Position numbers and translations under genes: made by a program. DNA of 64,000 nucleotides from Bovifimicola ammoniilytica (GTDB lineage: Bacteria > Bacillota > Clostridia > Lachnospirales > Lachnospiraceae), in the NCBI RefSeq assembly GCF_025567085.1, contig NZ_JAOQJN010000001.1, positions 186,001 through 250,000 of the forward strand, given 5' to 3'. The notes beneath the pieces are model-generated. The model was not told the DNA's origin. It searched no databases and worked only from the letters and a program-made list of their open reading frames with translations. Positions 40,035 through 48,840 of the stretch are shown here, in pieces. Numbering within the stretch: position 1 is the stretch's first letter; every line of letters starts with the position of its first letter.

Positions 40035-41331
40035 GAGAGACTCAATTTATTTTCAACTGCTGATGTTATTAATAATTTCAGCAGTTTTGTCTGTTATATT
40101 ATTTGTATTTCTAGAGAGTACAGGAACAAAGCTTGTGGACAGGTTCTATGATTCTGAATATGGTGACAGAAAGAACAGGGCATATGTTAAGGAATTACAG
40201 AAATATGTGAAAGAAGAATATCTTTCTTACAGAGATACAGATAAGATATCTTCTTGGGTAAAGAAACAGAAGATAATTTATGTCCAGATATACAAAGATG
40301 GCGTTAAAGTGTTCGATTCTTCTTATCCGGATCAGGAAGAATGGGGAGAAACCATTGATAATGCTGCATATCTGTTAGAAAAGTTCTATTATGTTGAATT
40401 CGCTGAGGGTGTAGCAAGTGTATCCATAACTGGCGCATATACTTATCAGTTATATCAATATGCTATGATGATGGAAGAATTAATTACATTTGTATTCTTT
40501 ATTATGCTGGTATTATTAGGAATAAGAAGAAAGATGAAATACATCAGAAAATTAGGTGATGAAGTCGAGATATTAGAGGGTGGAAGCTTAGATTATGAAA
40601 TAACTGTCAAAGGTAAAGATGAGTTAGCAAGACTTGCAGAGAGTGTTGAGAGTATGCGAAAAGCATTTAACAGGATGATAACCCAGGAAACAGAAATGAT
40701 TCACGAAAACCAGAGGATAGTTACGGAGATGTCACATGATTTGCGAACACCTGTCACATCTATTATGCTATACACTGAGATTTTGAAAAAGGGCAAATAT
40801 AAAGATGAAAAACAATTATTAGAATATATTGAGAAAATAGATAGAAAAGCCCATGCTATGAAGCAGCTTACAGAGAATCTGTTTGAATATTCCTTAGTAA
40901 CGGGAGAAAATGAGATTGAATTAGAAAAGGCGGAACAGTATGAAGTAATATTCTATGATTTATTCTCAGAAACATGCAGTTATCTGGAAGAAAAAGACTT
41001 TAGGGTAGAATTTGAAGTGAAATGGTCAGAGAATAAAGTCCGCGTCTCATCAGATTACATTATAAGAATTATGGATAACATCACGTCAAATATCGTTAAA
41101 TATGCAGATGCTTCATTTCCAGTGTGCATTACATCGATTAGCGATAATGCGATGGATGGTTTCGTGATTGAGAATAAGATAAAGGAAAATGATGAGAAAA
41201 TAGAAAGTACAGGAATTGGCATCCAGAGTATTAAGAATATGATGATGAAAATGGGCGGCAAATGTCTTATAGAAGAAGAAAATGATATATTCAGGGTGAT
41301 TTTGTTATTTACAAGTTACCATACTGTTTAA
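40018..41331 (+). CDS. Sensor histidine kinase partner of the dlt-linked regulator
   Basis: The 437-aa kinase has two TM helices (about 10 to 32 and 155 to 172) around an external domain of about 120 residues. A HAMP region follows, then HisKA with the phospho-acceptor in EMSHDLRTPVTSIML and HATPase with DNITSNIVKYAD and STGIGIQSIKNMM. The external domain is small and without a named fold. Overlap with the regulator gene indicates coupled translation. Confidence 0.92.
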   Translation: MRATNKRDSIYFQLLMLLIISAVLSVILFVFLESTGTKLVDRFYDSEYGDRKNRAYVKELQKYVKEEYLSYRDTDKISSWVKKQKIIYVQIYKDGVKVFDSSYPDQEEWGETIDNAAYLLEKFYYVEFAEGVASVSITGAYTYQLYQYAMMMEELITFVFFIMLVLLGIRRKMKYIRKLGDEVEILEGGSLDYEITVKGKDELARLAESVESMRKAFNRMITQETEMIHENQRIVTEMSHDLRTPVTSIMLYTEILKKGKYKDEKQLLEYIEKIDRKAHAMKQLTENLFEYSLVTGENEIELEKAEQYEVIFYDLFSETCSYLEEKDFRVEFEVKWSENKVRVSSDYIIRIMDNITSNIVKYADASFPVCITSISDNAMDGFVIENKIKENDEKIESTGIGIQSIKNMMMKMGGKCLIEEENDIFRVILLFTSYHTV

Positions 41332-41460
41332 TGCTATAGAGTTTTTTAAAAATAATAATATTTAGTATATAATATGTAAATTAAATATGCTAATTGGATT
41401 ATGTATGATTTAATTAGGTAAATTGTAAATGACAAGATTTATCAATAAAATACGTAAAAA

Positions 41461-41489
41461 TTGACATGTACTAATCATAGCATTATTAT
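41461..41489 (+). promoter_or_regulatory. Promoter of the HMA-domain gene
   Basis: TTGACA and TATTAT are 17 bases apart, about 37 bases before the start codon. Confidence 0.7.
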
Positions 41490-41525
41490 AGGAAAAGGAT
41501 TAAATCAGGCAAGGAGGAACAGCCA

Positions 41526-41786
41526 ATGTTAAAGACAACATTAGAAATTGATGGAATGATGTGTGGAATGTGCGAAAGCCATATGAATGATTTGATAAGA
41601 CAGAAATTCAATGTTAAGAAGGTTTCATCTTCTCATAGCAAAGGAACAACGGAGATTATATCAGAAGAAAGTCTTGATGAAGATAAATTAAGAGAAGAGA
41701 TAACAGGAATCGGATATACACTTAAGGCTGTTAATACAGAAGAGTATGTAAAAAAAGGTTTCTCGTTATTTGGAAGAAAGAAATAA
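41526..41786 (+). CDS. Heavy-metal-associated (HMA) domain protein, CopZ-like
   Basis: The 86-aa protein has the ferredoxin-like HMA domain with the metal-binding motif as MMCGMCESHM, so the two Cys are two residues apart (CxxC). The end is basic (GFSLFGRKK). CopZ-type proteins carry Cu+ or other soft metals to ATPases or regulators. No metal ATPase is next to it. The gene has its own promoter and terminator, so it is a single-gene unit. Confidence 0.85.
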   Translation: MLKTTLEIDGMMCGMCESHMNDLIRQKFNVKKVSSSHSKGTTEIISEESLDEDKLREEITGIGYTLKAVNTEEYVKKGFSLFGRKK

Positions 41787-41791
41787 ATGGA

Positions 41792-41831
41792 ATAAAGTTT
41801 TGTTGCAAATACAACAGAACTTTATTTTTTT
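41792..41831 (+). terminator. Terminator after the HMA gene
   Basis: ATAAAGTTTTGTTG pairs with CAACAGAACTTTAT around CAAATA and is followed by T7. Confidence 0.9.
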
Positions 41832-41929
41832 ATGAAGTAATATCACATTGTAAATGAAACAGGGATTTGCAAATGCCGGAATAAAAAATTATGCGGACAC
41901 AGGGTGTCTGAGGAATGGAGAATATAACT

Positions 41930-43477
41930 ATGTCAGATAATATGTTTTGTTTTCAGTGTGAGCAGACAGCTTCTCAAGCAGGCTGTACAGGTTGTGCAGG
42001 AGTATGTGGAAAATCTGCATCTACTTCGAAATTACAGGACGAATTAACAGGCGCTTTGATGGGGCTTGCTAAAAAATACAACGATAACAGAAATGAAGAA
42101 ATCACAAAATTGCTTATCGAAGGATTATTTACTACGGTTACAAATGTGAATTTCAATGATGATACGTTGAAGAAAATGATAGCTGATATCAGAAGTTATG
42201 ATATTGCAGATGAATATGATATGATAAATCTCTGGAGAGAGAATGAGGATATACGTTCATTAAAATCATTAATCCTGTTTGGACTGAGGGGTATGGCAGC
42301 GTATGCATATCACGCAATGGTGTTAGGCTATGAAGATGAAGAGGTAAATGCATTTATATATGAAGCACTTATAAGCGTGAGCGAGAATCTCAGTTTTGAT
42401 AAATTACTTGAAAAAGTGTTAGAGGTAGGCAAGGTTAATTTAAAATGTATGGAATTATTAGACAGAGCCAATACAGAGAGTTATGGAATGCCTGAACCTA
42501 CAAAAGTTTCATTAAAGATTGAAAAAGGTCCGTTCATTGTAATTACAGGACATGATTTAAAAGATATCAAGTTATTGTTAGAACAGACTAAAGATAAGGG
42601 AATAAATATATATACTCATGGAGAAATGCTGCCTGCACACGCATATCCTGAACTTAAGAAATATCCTCATCTTAAAGGAAATTTTGGAACAGCATGGCAG
42701 AATCAGCAGAAAGAATTTGACAATATACCGGGTGCAATTCTGTATACAACTAACTGTCTTATGCCTGTAAAGGAAAGCTATGCCGACAGAGTATTTACAA
42801 CAGAAGTTGTGTCATATCCTGAAATGGTTCATATCGGTGATGAGAAAGATTTTACACCTGTAATTGAGAAAGCACTTGCTCTTGGTGGTTATAGTGAAGA
42901 TGTCCAGATGACAGGTATAAATGGCGGAACAGAAGTAATGACAGGCTTTGCACATAATACTGTGCTTAGTAATGCAGAGAAAATCATAAGCGAGGTCAAG
43001 GCGGGAAATATCAGTCATTTCTTCTTGGTAGGTGGTTGTGATGGTGCGAGAACAGGAAGAAACTATTATACAGAATTCGTTAAACAGTCACCTAAAGACA
43101 GCATTATTCTGACTTTAGCCTGTGGTAAATATCGTTTCAACGATTTAGACCTGGGAGATATATCAGGTCTGCCACGAATTATGGATATGGGACAGTGTAA
43201 CGATGCCTACAGTGCAATTAAAGTAGCTGTAGCATTATCAGAAGCCTTTGAATGTGGTGTAAATGAACTGCCACTTAGTATGGTATTATCGTGGTATGAG
43301 CAGAAGGCAGTATGTATCTTACTGACATTGTTATATCTTGGAATAAAAGACATCTATTTAGGGCCAACATTACCTGCATTTATATCTAAAAATGTCTTAG
43401 AATTTTTAGTTGAGAATTATGGAATTTCACCAATCAGTACACCTGAAAATGATTTGAAGAAAATTCTAAATAAGTAA
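41930..43477 (+). CDS. hcp: Hybrid-cluster protein (hydroxylamine reductase)
   Basis: The 515-aa iron-sulfur enzyme reduces NO or hydroxylamine and protects anaerobes from nitrosative stress. N-terminal cluster cysteines are in CFQCEQTAS and GCTGCAGVCGK. Hybrid-cluster ligands appear later in NGGTEVMTGF, VGGCDGAR, TLACGKYRF and the YEQKAVCILLTLLYLGI region. The ATG with GGAGAA at seven bases was preferred to one five codons earlier. It stands alone before a terminator. No adjacent hcr-type reductase is seen. Confidence 0.93.
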   Translation: MSDNMFCFQCEQTASQAGCTGCAGVCGKSASTSKLQDELTGALMGLAKKYNDNRNEEITKLLIEGLFTTVTNVNFNDDTLKKMIADIRSYDIADEYDMINLWRENEDIRSLKSLILFGLRGMAAYAYHAMVLGYEDEEVNAFIYEALISVSENLSFDKLLEKVLEVGKVNLKCMELLDRANTESYGMPEPTKVSLKIEKGPFIVITGHDLKDIKLLLEQTKDKGINIYTHGEMLPAHAYPELKKYPHLKGNFGTAWQNQQKEFDNIPGAILYTTNCLMPVKESYADRVFTTEVVSYPEMVHIGDEKDFTPVIEKALALGGYSEDVQMTGINGGTEVMTGFAHNTVLSNAEKIISEVKAGNISHFFLVGGCDGARTGRNYYTEFVKQSPKDSIILTLACGKYRFNDLDLGDISGLPRIMDMGQCNDAYSAIKVAVALSEAFECGVNELPLSMVLSWYEQKAVCILLTLLYLGIKDIYLGPTLPAFISKNVLEFLVENYGISPISTPENDLKKILNK

Positions 43478-43561
43478 TTTAGAACTTAAAATCATACAAA
43501 TTTATTGAATTTTCTTATGTTTTACGCCAGTTTATGTTTTACTTTATCACGATAATATGTT

Positions 43562-43598
43562 AAAATGCCAATGTGTCGAAAAATGCATTGGCATTTTT
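43562..43598 (+). terminator. Terminator after hcp
   Basis: AAAATGCCAATG pairs with CATTGGCATTTTT around 12 bases, with T5 at the end. Confidence 0.88.
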
Positions 43599-43704
43599 AG
43601 TATGAAAATAAAGTACATAATAAGTATAAAAATAATGTTAATGCGATTAATAAATTTAGGTTACAGACACCTGATAGTTAGTAATAAGAAAGGAAAAATG
43701 TAAA

Positions 43705-44520
43705 ATGAAAAAGAATATTTTAAAGGGTGCAGCACTTTTAATGGCACTTGTAATGGTTATCGGAACTGTAGGCTGTGGCAGCAAGAGCAGTTCTAACGGA
43801 AGTTCAAAGAAGAAATTTATTGTTGGATTTGATGCAGCATTTCCACCATATGGATATATGGACGATAATGGAGAATATGTAGGTTTTGACTTAGACCTTG
43901 CAGCAGAAGTATGTAAGAGAAGAGGCTGGAAATTAGTAAAACAGCCAGTGGACTGGGATTCTAAAGATATGGAGCTTAATGCAGGTAACATCAGTTGTAT
44001 ATGGAACGGATTTACAATGAGTAGTGACAGAATTGATGATTATGCATGGTCAGACCCATATGTTGATAATAGCCAGGTATTCGTAGTAACAGCTAAATCA
44101 GGAATTAAAGAGTTCTCTGATCTTAAGGATAAGACAGTAGCAGTTCAGGCAGCATCTTCAGCACTTGAAGCATTAGAATCAGATGATTGTAAAGATTTAA
44201 AAGCATCATTTAAGGCATTAGAAGAGATACCTGATTATAACCAGGCATTTATGAATCTTGAAGCAGGTTCAGTAGATGCAATTGCAATGGATATCGGTGT
44301 TGCAAATTACCAGCTCGAGAGCAGAGGCAGTGATAAATATGTAATTTTAGAGCAGCCAATTATATCAGAACAGTATGGTATTGGTTTCGCAAAGAATAAT
44401 GAGAAATTAAGAGATGAAGTCCAGGAAACATTAGATGAGATGAGAAAAGACGGAAAATTTGCTGAGATAGCAGATAAATGGGGACTTACTGATAATGTTA
44501 TTCTTGATACAGCAGAATAG
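43705..44520 (+). CDS. Amino-acid ABC transporter substrate-binding lipoprotein
   Basis: The 271-aa protein has a lipoprotein signal (MKKNILKGAALLMALVMVIG, then a TVGC lipobox). A type 3 solute-binding domain follows: FIVGFDAAFPPYGYMDDNG, GFDLDLAAEVCKR and the ligand-contact Asp/Arg region MSSDRIDDYAWSDPY. This cluster binds polar amino acids, often cystine, glutamine or arginine; the exact ligand is not readable. It begins a three-gene importer unit with permease and ATPase downstream. Confidence 0.92.
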   Translation: MKKNILKGAALLMALVMVIGTVGCGSKSSSNGSSKKKFIVGFDAAFPPYGYMDDNGEYVGFDLDLAAEVCKRRGWKLVKQPVDWDSKDMELNAGNISCIWNGFTMSSDRIDDYAWSDPYVDNSQVFVVTAKSGIKEFSDLKDKTVAVQAASSALEALESDDCKDLKASFKALEEIPDYNQAFMNLEAGSVDAIAMDIGVANYQLESRGSDKYVILEQPIISEQYGIGFAKNNEKLRDEVQETLDEMRKDGKFAEIADKWGLTDNVILDTAE

Positions 44521-44552
44521 AATGAAAGAAATAAAATGAGGTTGACTGACAA

Positions 44553-45206
44553 ATGAGTACCTATGAAATGATTAAACTAATGCAGGATGGAATGATAGAA
44601 ACTATCAAGATTTTTGCATATACTCTGATATTTACATTACCACTTGGAATGATAGTTGCATTTGGGCGAATGTCTAGATTCTTTATTATAAGAAATATTA
44701 CAAAACTTTATATTGCTGTAATGCGTGGAACACCATTAATGTTACAACTATTAGTGGTATATTTCGGACCATATTATATATTCCACAGAAGTCTTACTTT
44801 AGAGTATAGATTTTATGCGGTAATAATCGGTTTCGTATTGAATTATGCAGCATATTTCGCAGAAATCTATCGCTCAGGCATAGAAGCTATGCCGGTAGGA
44901 CAGTATGAAGCGGCTAAAGTGTTAGGATATAATAAAGTACAGACATTTTTCAAGATTATACTTCCACAGGTTATTAAGAAGATATTGCCTCCTGTGACAA
45001 ATGAAGTAATTACCTTGGTAAAAGATACATCACTTGCATTTGCAATTTCCTATGTAGAGATGTTTTCGGTTGCCAAGAAGATAGCAGCAGCACAGACGAC
45101 CATGATGCCTTTTGTAATTGCAGGTGTATTCTATTTCATATTTAACTTCTTAGTTGCATTCGTTATGGGAAGAATAGAAAAACGTCTGGATTATTACAAG
45201 AATTAG
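44553..45206 (+). CDS. Polar amino-acid ABC transporter permease
   Basis: The 217-aa inner-membrane protein has five TM helices and the EAA motif (QYEAAKVLGYNKVQTFFKII) that contacts the ATPase, plus the HisM-type RGTPLMLQLL. It matches the family's usual size. It is spaced 32 bases after the binding protein and 9 before the ATPase gene, consistent with one operon. Confidence 0.93.
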   Translation: MSTYEMIKLMQDGMIETIKIFAYTLIFTLPLGMIVAFGRMSRFFIIRNITKLYIAVMRGTPLMLQLLVVYFGPYYIFHRSLTLEYRFYAVIIGFVLNYAAYFAEIYRSGIEAMPVGQYEAAKVLGYNKVQTFFKIILPQVIKKILPPVTNEVITLVKDTSLAFAISYVEMFSVAKKIAAAQTTMMPFVIAGVFYFIFNFLVAFVMGRIEKRLDYYKN

Positions 45207-45215
45207 GAGGTAGTT

Positions 45216-45977
45216 ATGGCTTTATTAGAGATAAATAATATTAGAAAAAGTTTTGATGATTTAGAAGTCCTTAAAAATATTTCGCTGTCAGTAGATGAGG
45301 GCGAGATAGTATCCATAATAGGACCATCAGGCTCAGGAAAGTCAACCTTGTTAAGATGTGCCACAATGCTTGAGAAGATGGACGGTGGTGACCTGATATA
45401 TTTAGGAGAGCATGCGGCAACTAATAATGAGAAAAATGTTTCTGTATATGCTAAGAAGAAAGATTTACGAAGAATACAGGGATATTTCGGATTAGTATTT
45501 CAGAATTTTAATTTATTTCCACATTATACCGTACTTAAAAATCTTATGGATGCACCGATTCATGTCCAGAAGAGAGATAAAGAAGAAGTTCGAAAAGAAT
45601 GTATGGACTTATTGAAGAGAATGGGACTTGAGGATAAGGCTAAAGCATATCCATGTCAGTTATCAGGCGGACAGCAGCAGAGAGTGTCAATTGCGAGAGC
45701 ACTTGCAATGAATCCTAAGATATTATTCTTTGATGAACCGACATCAGCACTTGACCCGGAGCTTACAGGTGAGATTCTTAAAGTAATCAAAGAACTGGCA
45801 AATGAACATATGACTATGGTAATCGTTACCCATGAGATGAGTTTTGCAAGAGATGTATCGAACAGAGTTATATTTATGGAGAATGGATATATTGTAGAGG
45901 ACGGAACTCCGGAAGAAGTAATAGTTAATCCAAAGAATCCAAGGACTAAAGAATTCTTAAGTAATTTTAGCGATTAA
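45216..45977 (+). CDS. Polar amino-acid ABC transporter ATP-binding protein
   Basis: The 253-aa ATPase has Walker A GPSGSGKST, the family's QNFNLFPHYTVLKN, signature LSGGQQQRVS, Walker B ILFFDEPTSALDP and H-loop VTHEMSFA, in the GlnQ/TcyC group. It has an AGGAGG site. It completes the importer with the two upstream genes. The amidohydrolase and aldolase genes downstream may process the imported compound. Confidence 0.93.
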   Translation: MALLEINNIRKSFDDLEVLKNISLSVDEGEIVSIIGPSGSGKSTLLRCATMLEKMDGGDLIYLGEHAATNNEKNVSVYAKKKDLRRIQGYFGLVFQNFNLFPHYTVLKNLMDAPIHVQKRDKEEVRKECMDLLKRMGLEDKAKAYPCQLSGGQQQRVSIARALAMNPKILFFDEPTSALDPELTGEILKVIKELANEHMTMVIVTHEMSFARDVSNRVIFMENGYIVEDGTPEEVIVNPKNPRTKEFLSNFSD

Positions 45978-46009
45978 TTATATGAAAATGTATGGAAAGG
46001 ATGAAAATT

Positions 46010-46825
46010 ATGATTATTGATACGCATGTTCATATATGTAATATGCTTAATTTTGTGATGACTGAAGAAATGGTTATAGAAATGATGGATAAATATCATA
46101 TAGATTATTGTGTTGTATCGAATATAGATTCGGCTGAGTATAATCATGATTTGACACCAATTCCTATGAATATACAGAAATCGCAGAAAGCATCATTTGA
46201 AAGAGCAATTAAGTTCGCAAGAGCAAATCCTGACAGAATAGGAATTATGCCATGTATTAAACCAGCTACAGAGTCGGCAGATGCGACATTTGAGAAAATG
46301 CTTGTGGATAATTTAGATATAGTGAAAGGCATAAAGGTTCATCCATATCATTCTAAGACATATTTTGATTCTGAGAAAGTTGAAGCATATATTAAGCTTG
46401 CAGATAAATATGATTTGCCAGTTGCATCACATACGGGTGGATGCGAAGAGGCTATGCCAATCCATGTATACAATATGGCGAAGAAATATCCTAATGTCAA
46501 ATTTATTATGGTACATATGGGACTTGGAACTGATAATAAAGAGGCAGTAGAGCTAATGGCTAAAGCAGATAATCTGTATGCAGATACTACGTGGGTTCCT
46601 GTAAGTACGACTATGGAAGTCATAAGAAGATACGGCAGCGAAAGAGTGGTATTTGGAACGGACAGTCCGATTGATGGAATAGATACATATTATTACAACC
46701 GGACAGGCGAACCGTCATTGTATAGAGAATATTTTAATGGATTAGAAGAGAAGATAGGTAAAGAGGCCTATGCTGACCTCATGTATAGAAATGCAATGAG
46801 AATATTTAAAATACAAATTAAATAA
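46010..46825 (+). CDS. Amidohydrolase family 2 (metal-dependent TIM-barrel) protein
   Basis: The 271-aa enzyme has the N-terminal metal motif IDTHVHI and later ligands in KVHPYHS, ASHTGG, MVHMGLG and the catalytic Asp in VFGTDSPIDG. This is the ACMSD-like amidohydrolase_2 group, whose members hydrolyse or decarboxylate small cyclic or carboxylic compounds. The ATG with AAAGGATG upstream was preferred to one six codons earlier. It follows the ABC ATPase by 32 bases and precedes an aldolase, so the three-gene importer plus these two enzymes may form a catabolic unit. Substrate unknown. Confidence 0.85.
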   Translation: MIIDTHVHICNMLNFVMTEEMVIEMMDKYHIDYCVVSNIDSAEYNHDLTPIPMNIQKSQKASFERAIKFARANPDRIGIMPCIKPATESADATFEKMLVDNLDIVKGIKVHPYHSKTYFDSEKVEAYIKLADKYDLPVASHTGGCEEAMPIHVYNMAKKYPNVKFIMVHMGLGTDNKEAVELMAKADNLYADTTWVPVSTTMEVIRRYGSERVVFGTDSPIDGIDTYYYNRTGEPSLYREYFNGLEEKIGKEAYADLMYRNAMRIFKIQIK

Positions 46826-46861
46826 AATAGAAAATTTAAATAAGAAGGAGAAACAATAAAA

Positions 46862-47836
46862 ATGGAAGAGAATAAGAGAATAATGAATTTCAGACCTGAA
46901 ATCAAAATTTTGGATGCAACGTTAAGAGATGGTGGATTAGTTAATAATTTCTACTTTACAGATGAATTTGTAAGAGATTTATATAAAGCGAATGTAAAAG
47001 CCGGTGTTGACTATATGGAATTCGGTTACAAGGCTTCAAAGGAAATATTCGATGTAGATAAATTTGGAAAATGGAAATTCTGTAATGAAGATGATATAAG
47101 AGATATCGTTGGTGACAATGTAAGTGATTTAAAGATTTCTATAATGGCAGATGTTGGAAGATGCGATTACAAGAATGACATTGTTAACAGAAGTGATAGT
47201 GCTGTTGATATGGTAAGAGTAGCAACATATATTAATACAATGCCAGCAGCAATTGAGATGATAGAAGATGCTAACAGAAAAGGTTACGAAACAACATGTA
47301 ATATTATGGCTATATCTAATGCAAATGAAACAGATATTGATATCGCACTTGAGATGCTTGGTAAAAGCTGTGTTGACGGAATCTACATCGTAGACAGTTA
47401 CGGCTCAATTTACCCTGAACAGATGAGAGTAATAGCTGATAAATATGTTGAAGTTGGTGAGAAATACGGCAAAGAGATAGGTATTCATGCACATAACAAT
47501 CAGCAACTTGCATTTGCTAATACAATTGAGTCAGTATCAAGAGGAGTTAATTTCTTAGATGCTACAATGAGCAGTATGGGAAGAGGTGCAGGAAACTGTG
47601 CAATGGAATTATTATTAGGTTTTCTTAAAAATCCTAAATATAATTTATTCCCTGTATTACAGTTCATAGAGAAACATATTGCTAAATTACAGCAGGAGGG
47701 TGTTGTATGGGGATATGATATACCATACCTTCTTACAGGACGTTTAAATCAGCATCCATCAGCAGCAATTGATTTTACGAAAGAAAAGAGAAAAGACTAT
47801 TCAGAGTTCTACCAATGGTTATTAGAAAGAGAATAG
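46862..47836 (+). CDS. DRE-TIM metallolyase (HMGL-like aldolase)
   Basis: The 324-aa TIM-barrel protein has the opening catalytic motif LDATLRDGG and the metal histidines in IGIHAHNNQQLA, followed by DATMSSMGRGAGNC. These match the 4-hydroxy-2-oxovalerate aldolase/HMG-CoA lyase superfamily. Such enzymes cleave or form C-C bonds next to a ketoacid. The usual partner (acylating aldehyde dehydrogenase) is not adjacent. Placement after the amidohydrolase suggests a common pathway. The exact reaction is not readable. Confidence 0.85.
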   Translation: MEENKRIMNFRPEIKILDATLRDGGLVNNFYFTDEFVRDLYKANVKAGVDYMEFGYKASKEIFDVDKFGKWKFCNEDDIRDIVGDNVSDLKISIMADVGRCDYKNDIVNRSDSAVDMVRVATYINTMPAAIEMIEDANRKGYETTCNIMAISNANETDIDIALEMLGKSCVDGIYIVDSYGSIYPEQMRVIADKYVEVGEKYGKEIGIHAHNNQQLAFANTIESVSRGVNFLDATMSSMGRGAGNCAMELLLGFLKNPKYNLFPVLQFIEKHIAKLQQEGVVWGYDIPYLLTGRLNQHPSAAIDFTKEKRKDYSEFYQWLLERE

Positions 47837-47845
47837 TGTAAAGAA

Positions 47846-47978
47846 AATAACAGGACATATATTATGCGAATTGTGACCTTAGACGAATATTTAACAGTAT
47901 TTGTACAATGAAAGCGATTAAATACTGTTAAATGTTCTGATAATGGAGTGAGAGCAAAATATATGTCCTGTTATTTTT
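47846..47978. terminator. Nested inverted repeats between convergent genes, likely bidirectional terminator
   Basis: The outer arms AATAACAGGACATATATT and AATATATGTCCTGTTATT match perfectly over 18 bp, with a T tract after the right arm and an A-rich tract before the left. Between them ATTTAACAGTATTT pairs perfectly with AAATACTGTTAAAT (14 bp, 17-base loop). The two stems with spacers of about 25 bases on each side make a 130-base structure, larger than an ordinary terminator. Confidence 0.8.
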
Positions 47979-47998
47979 GTTACTTTGGAGTATCCTAT

Positions 47999-48805
47999 TT
48001 ATTTGAAGAATTTCTTAATCACATGAAGAATTCCATCATCATCGTTTGAGTAAGTGATGAAGTCAGCAGCCTGCTTAACTACGTCCTGCGCATTTTCCAT
48101 GGCGACACCGAGCCCGGCAATCTCTATCATAGAAATGTCATTGAAACCGTCACCACAGCATACCATTTCTTCACTCGTAATACCGATGGTGTTAAGCAGT
48201 TTGATAAGGGAATGTGCTTTATCGATATTTTGAGGCATTATTTCTAAGAAAAATGGTTCGGAAAAATAGATGCTGAGTAATGATTTATATTTATTCTGTA
48301 ACTTCTTCTGGACTTCTAAGAGAACCTCATGTTCACCAGTCATAAGACATTTATTAACCGGATAATCAATATATTCTGCGAAATTGTCAACTTTTTTAAG
48401 CGGAATATGATTAATTCGTGCCTCTAATTCTATATATTTATCTAATTCACGACCGACAACGACGCAATCATTATCATAACTTATAATGCCTACATTTGAT
48501 TCAACGGCTGCATTATACAGTTCAGGGATAACCTCGCCGGGAAGAGTTTTCTGGTATATTACTTCATTAGTGCGGCAGTCAATTATCTTCGCACCATTGT
48601 ATGAGAGAACATAGCCACCGAATTTATCTAGCTGTACTTCCTTAGCTAATGGAAGCACGCCGGGAGTGGGTCTGCCGGAAGCTAATACTACTTTATAGCC
48701 TCTTTCCTGAATATCAATAAGGGCATCAAGGGTAGGCTTTGAAATCTCTTTTTTGGAATTAGTTAATGTACCATCTAAATCTAAAACAATAATTTTGTAA
48801 TTCAT
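47999..48805 (-). CDS. Cof-type HAD-superfamily phosphatase
   Basis: The 268-aa enzyme has HAD motif I (IVLDLDGTLTNSKKEI), motif II (VLASGRP), motif III Lys region and motif IV (VCCGDGFNDISMIEIAGLG). The C2-cap Cof family dephosphorylates sugar phosphates, flavins or other small metabolites. It is the last gene of a minus-strand cluster with the ABC system, 35 bases after the permease gene; a functional link is uncertain. Confidence 0.92.
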   Translation of the reverse strand: MNYKIIVLDLDGTLTNSKKEISKPTLDALIDIQERGYKVVLASGRPTPGVLPLAKEVQLDKFGGYVLSYNGAKIIDCRTNEVIYQKTLPGEVIPELYNAAVESNVGIISYDNDCVVVGRELDKYIELEARINHIPLKKVDNFAEYIDYPVNKCLMTGEHEVLLEVQKKLQNKYKSLLSIYFSEPFFLEIMPQNIDKAHSLIKLLNTIGITSEEMVCCGDGFNDISMIEIAGLGVAMENAQDVVKQAADFITYSNDDDGILHVIKKFFK

Positions 48806-48840
48806 AAATTGTCTCCATTCTTGTATAAATAGTTTATATC

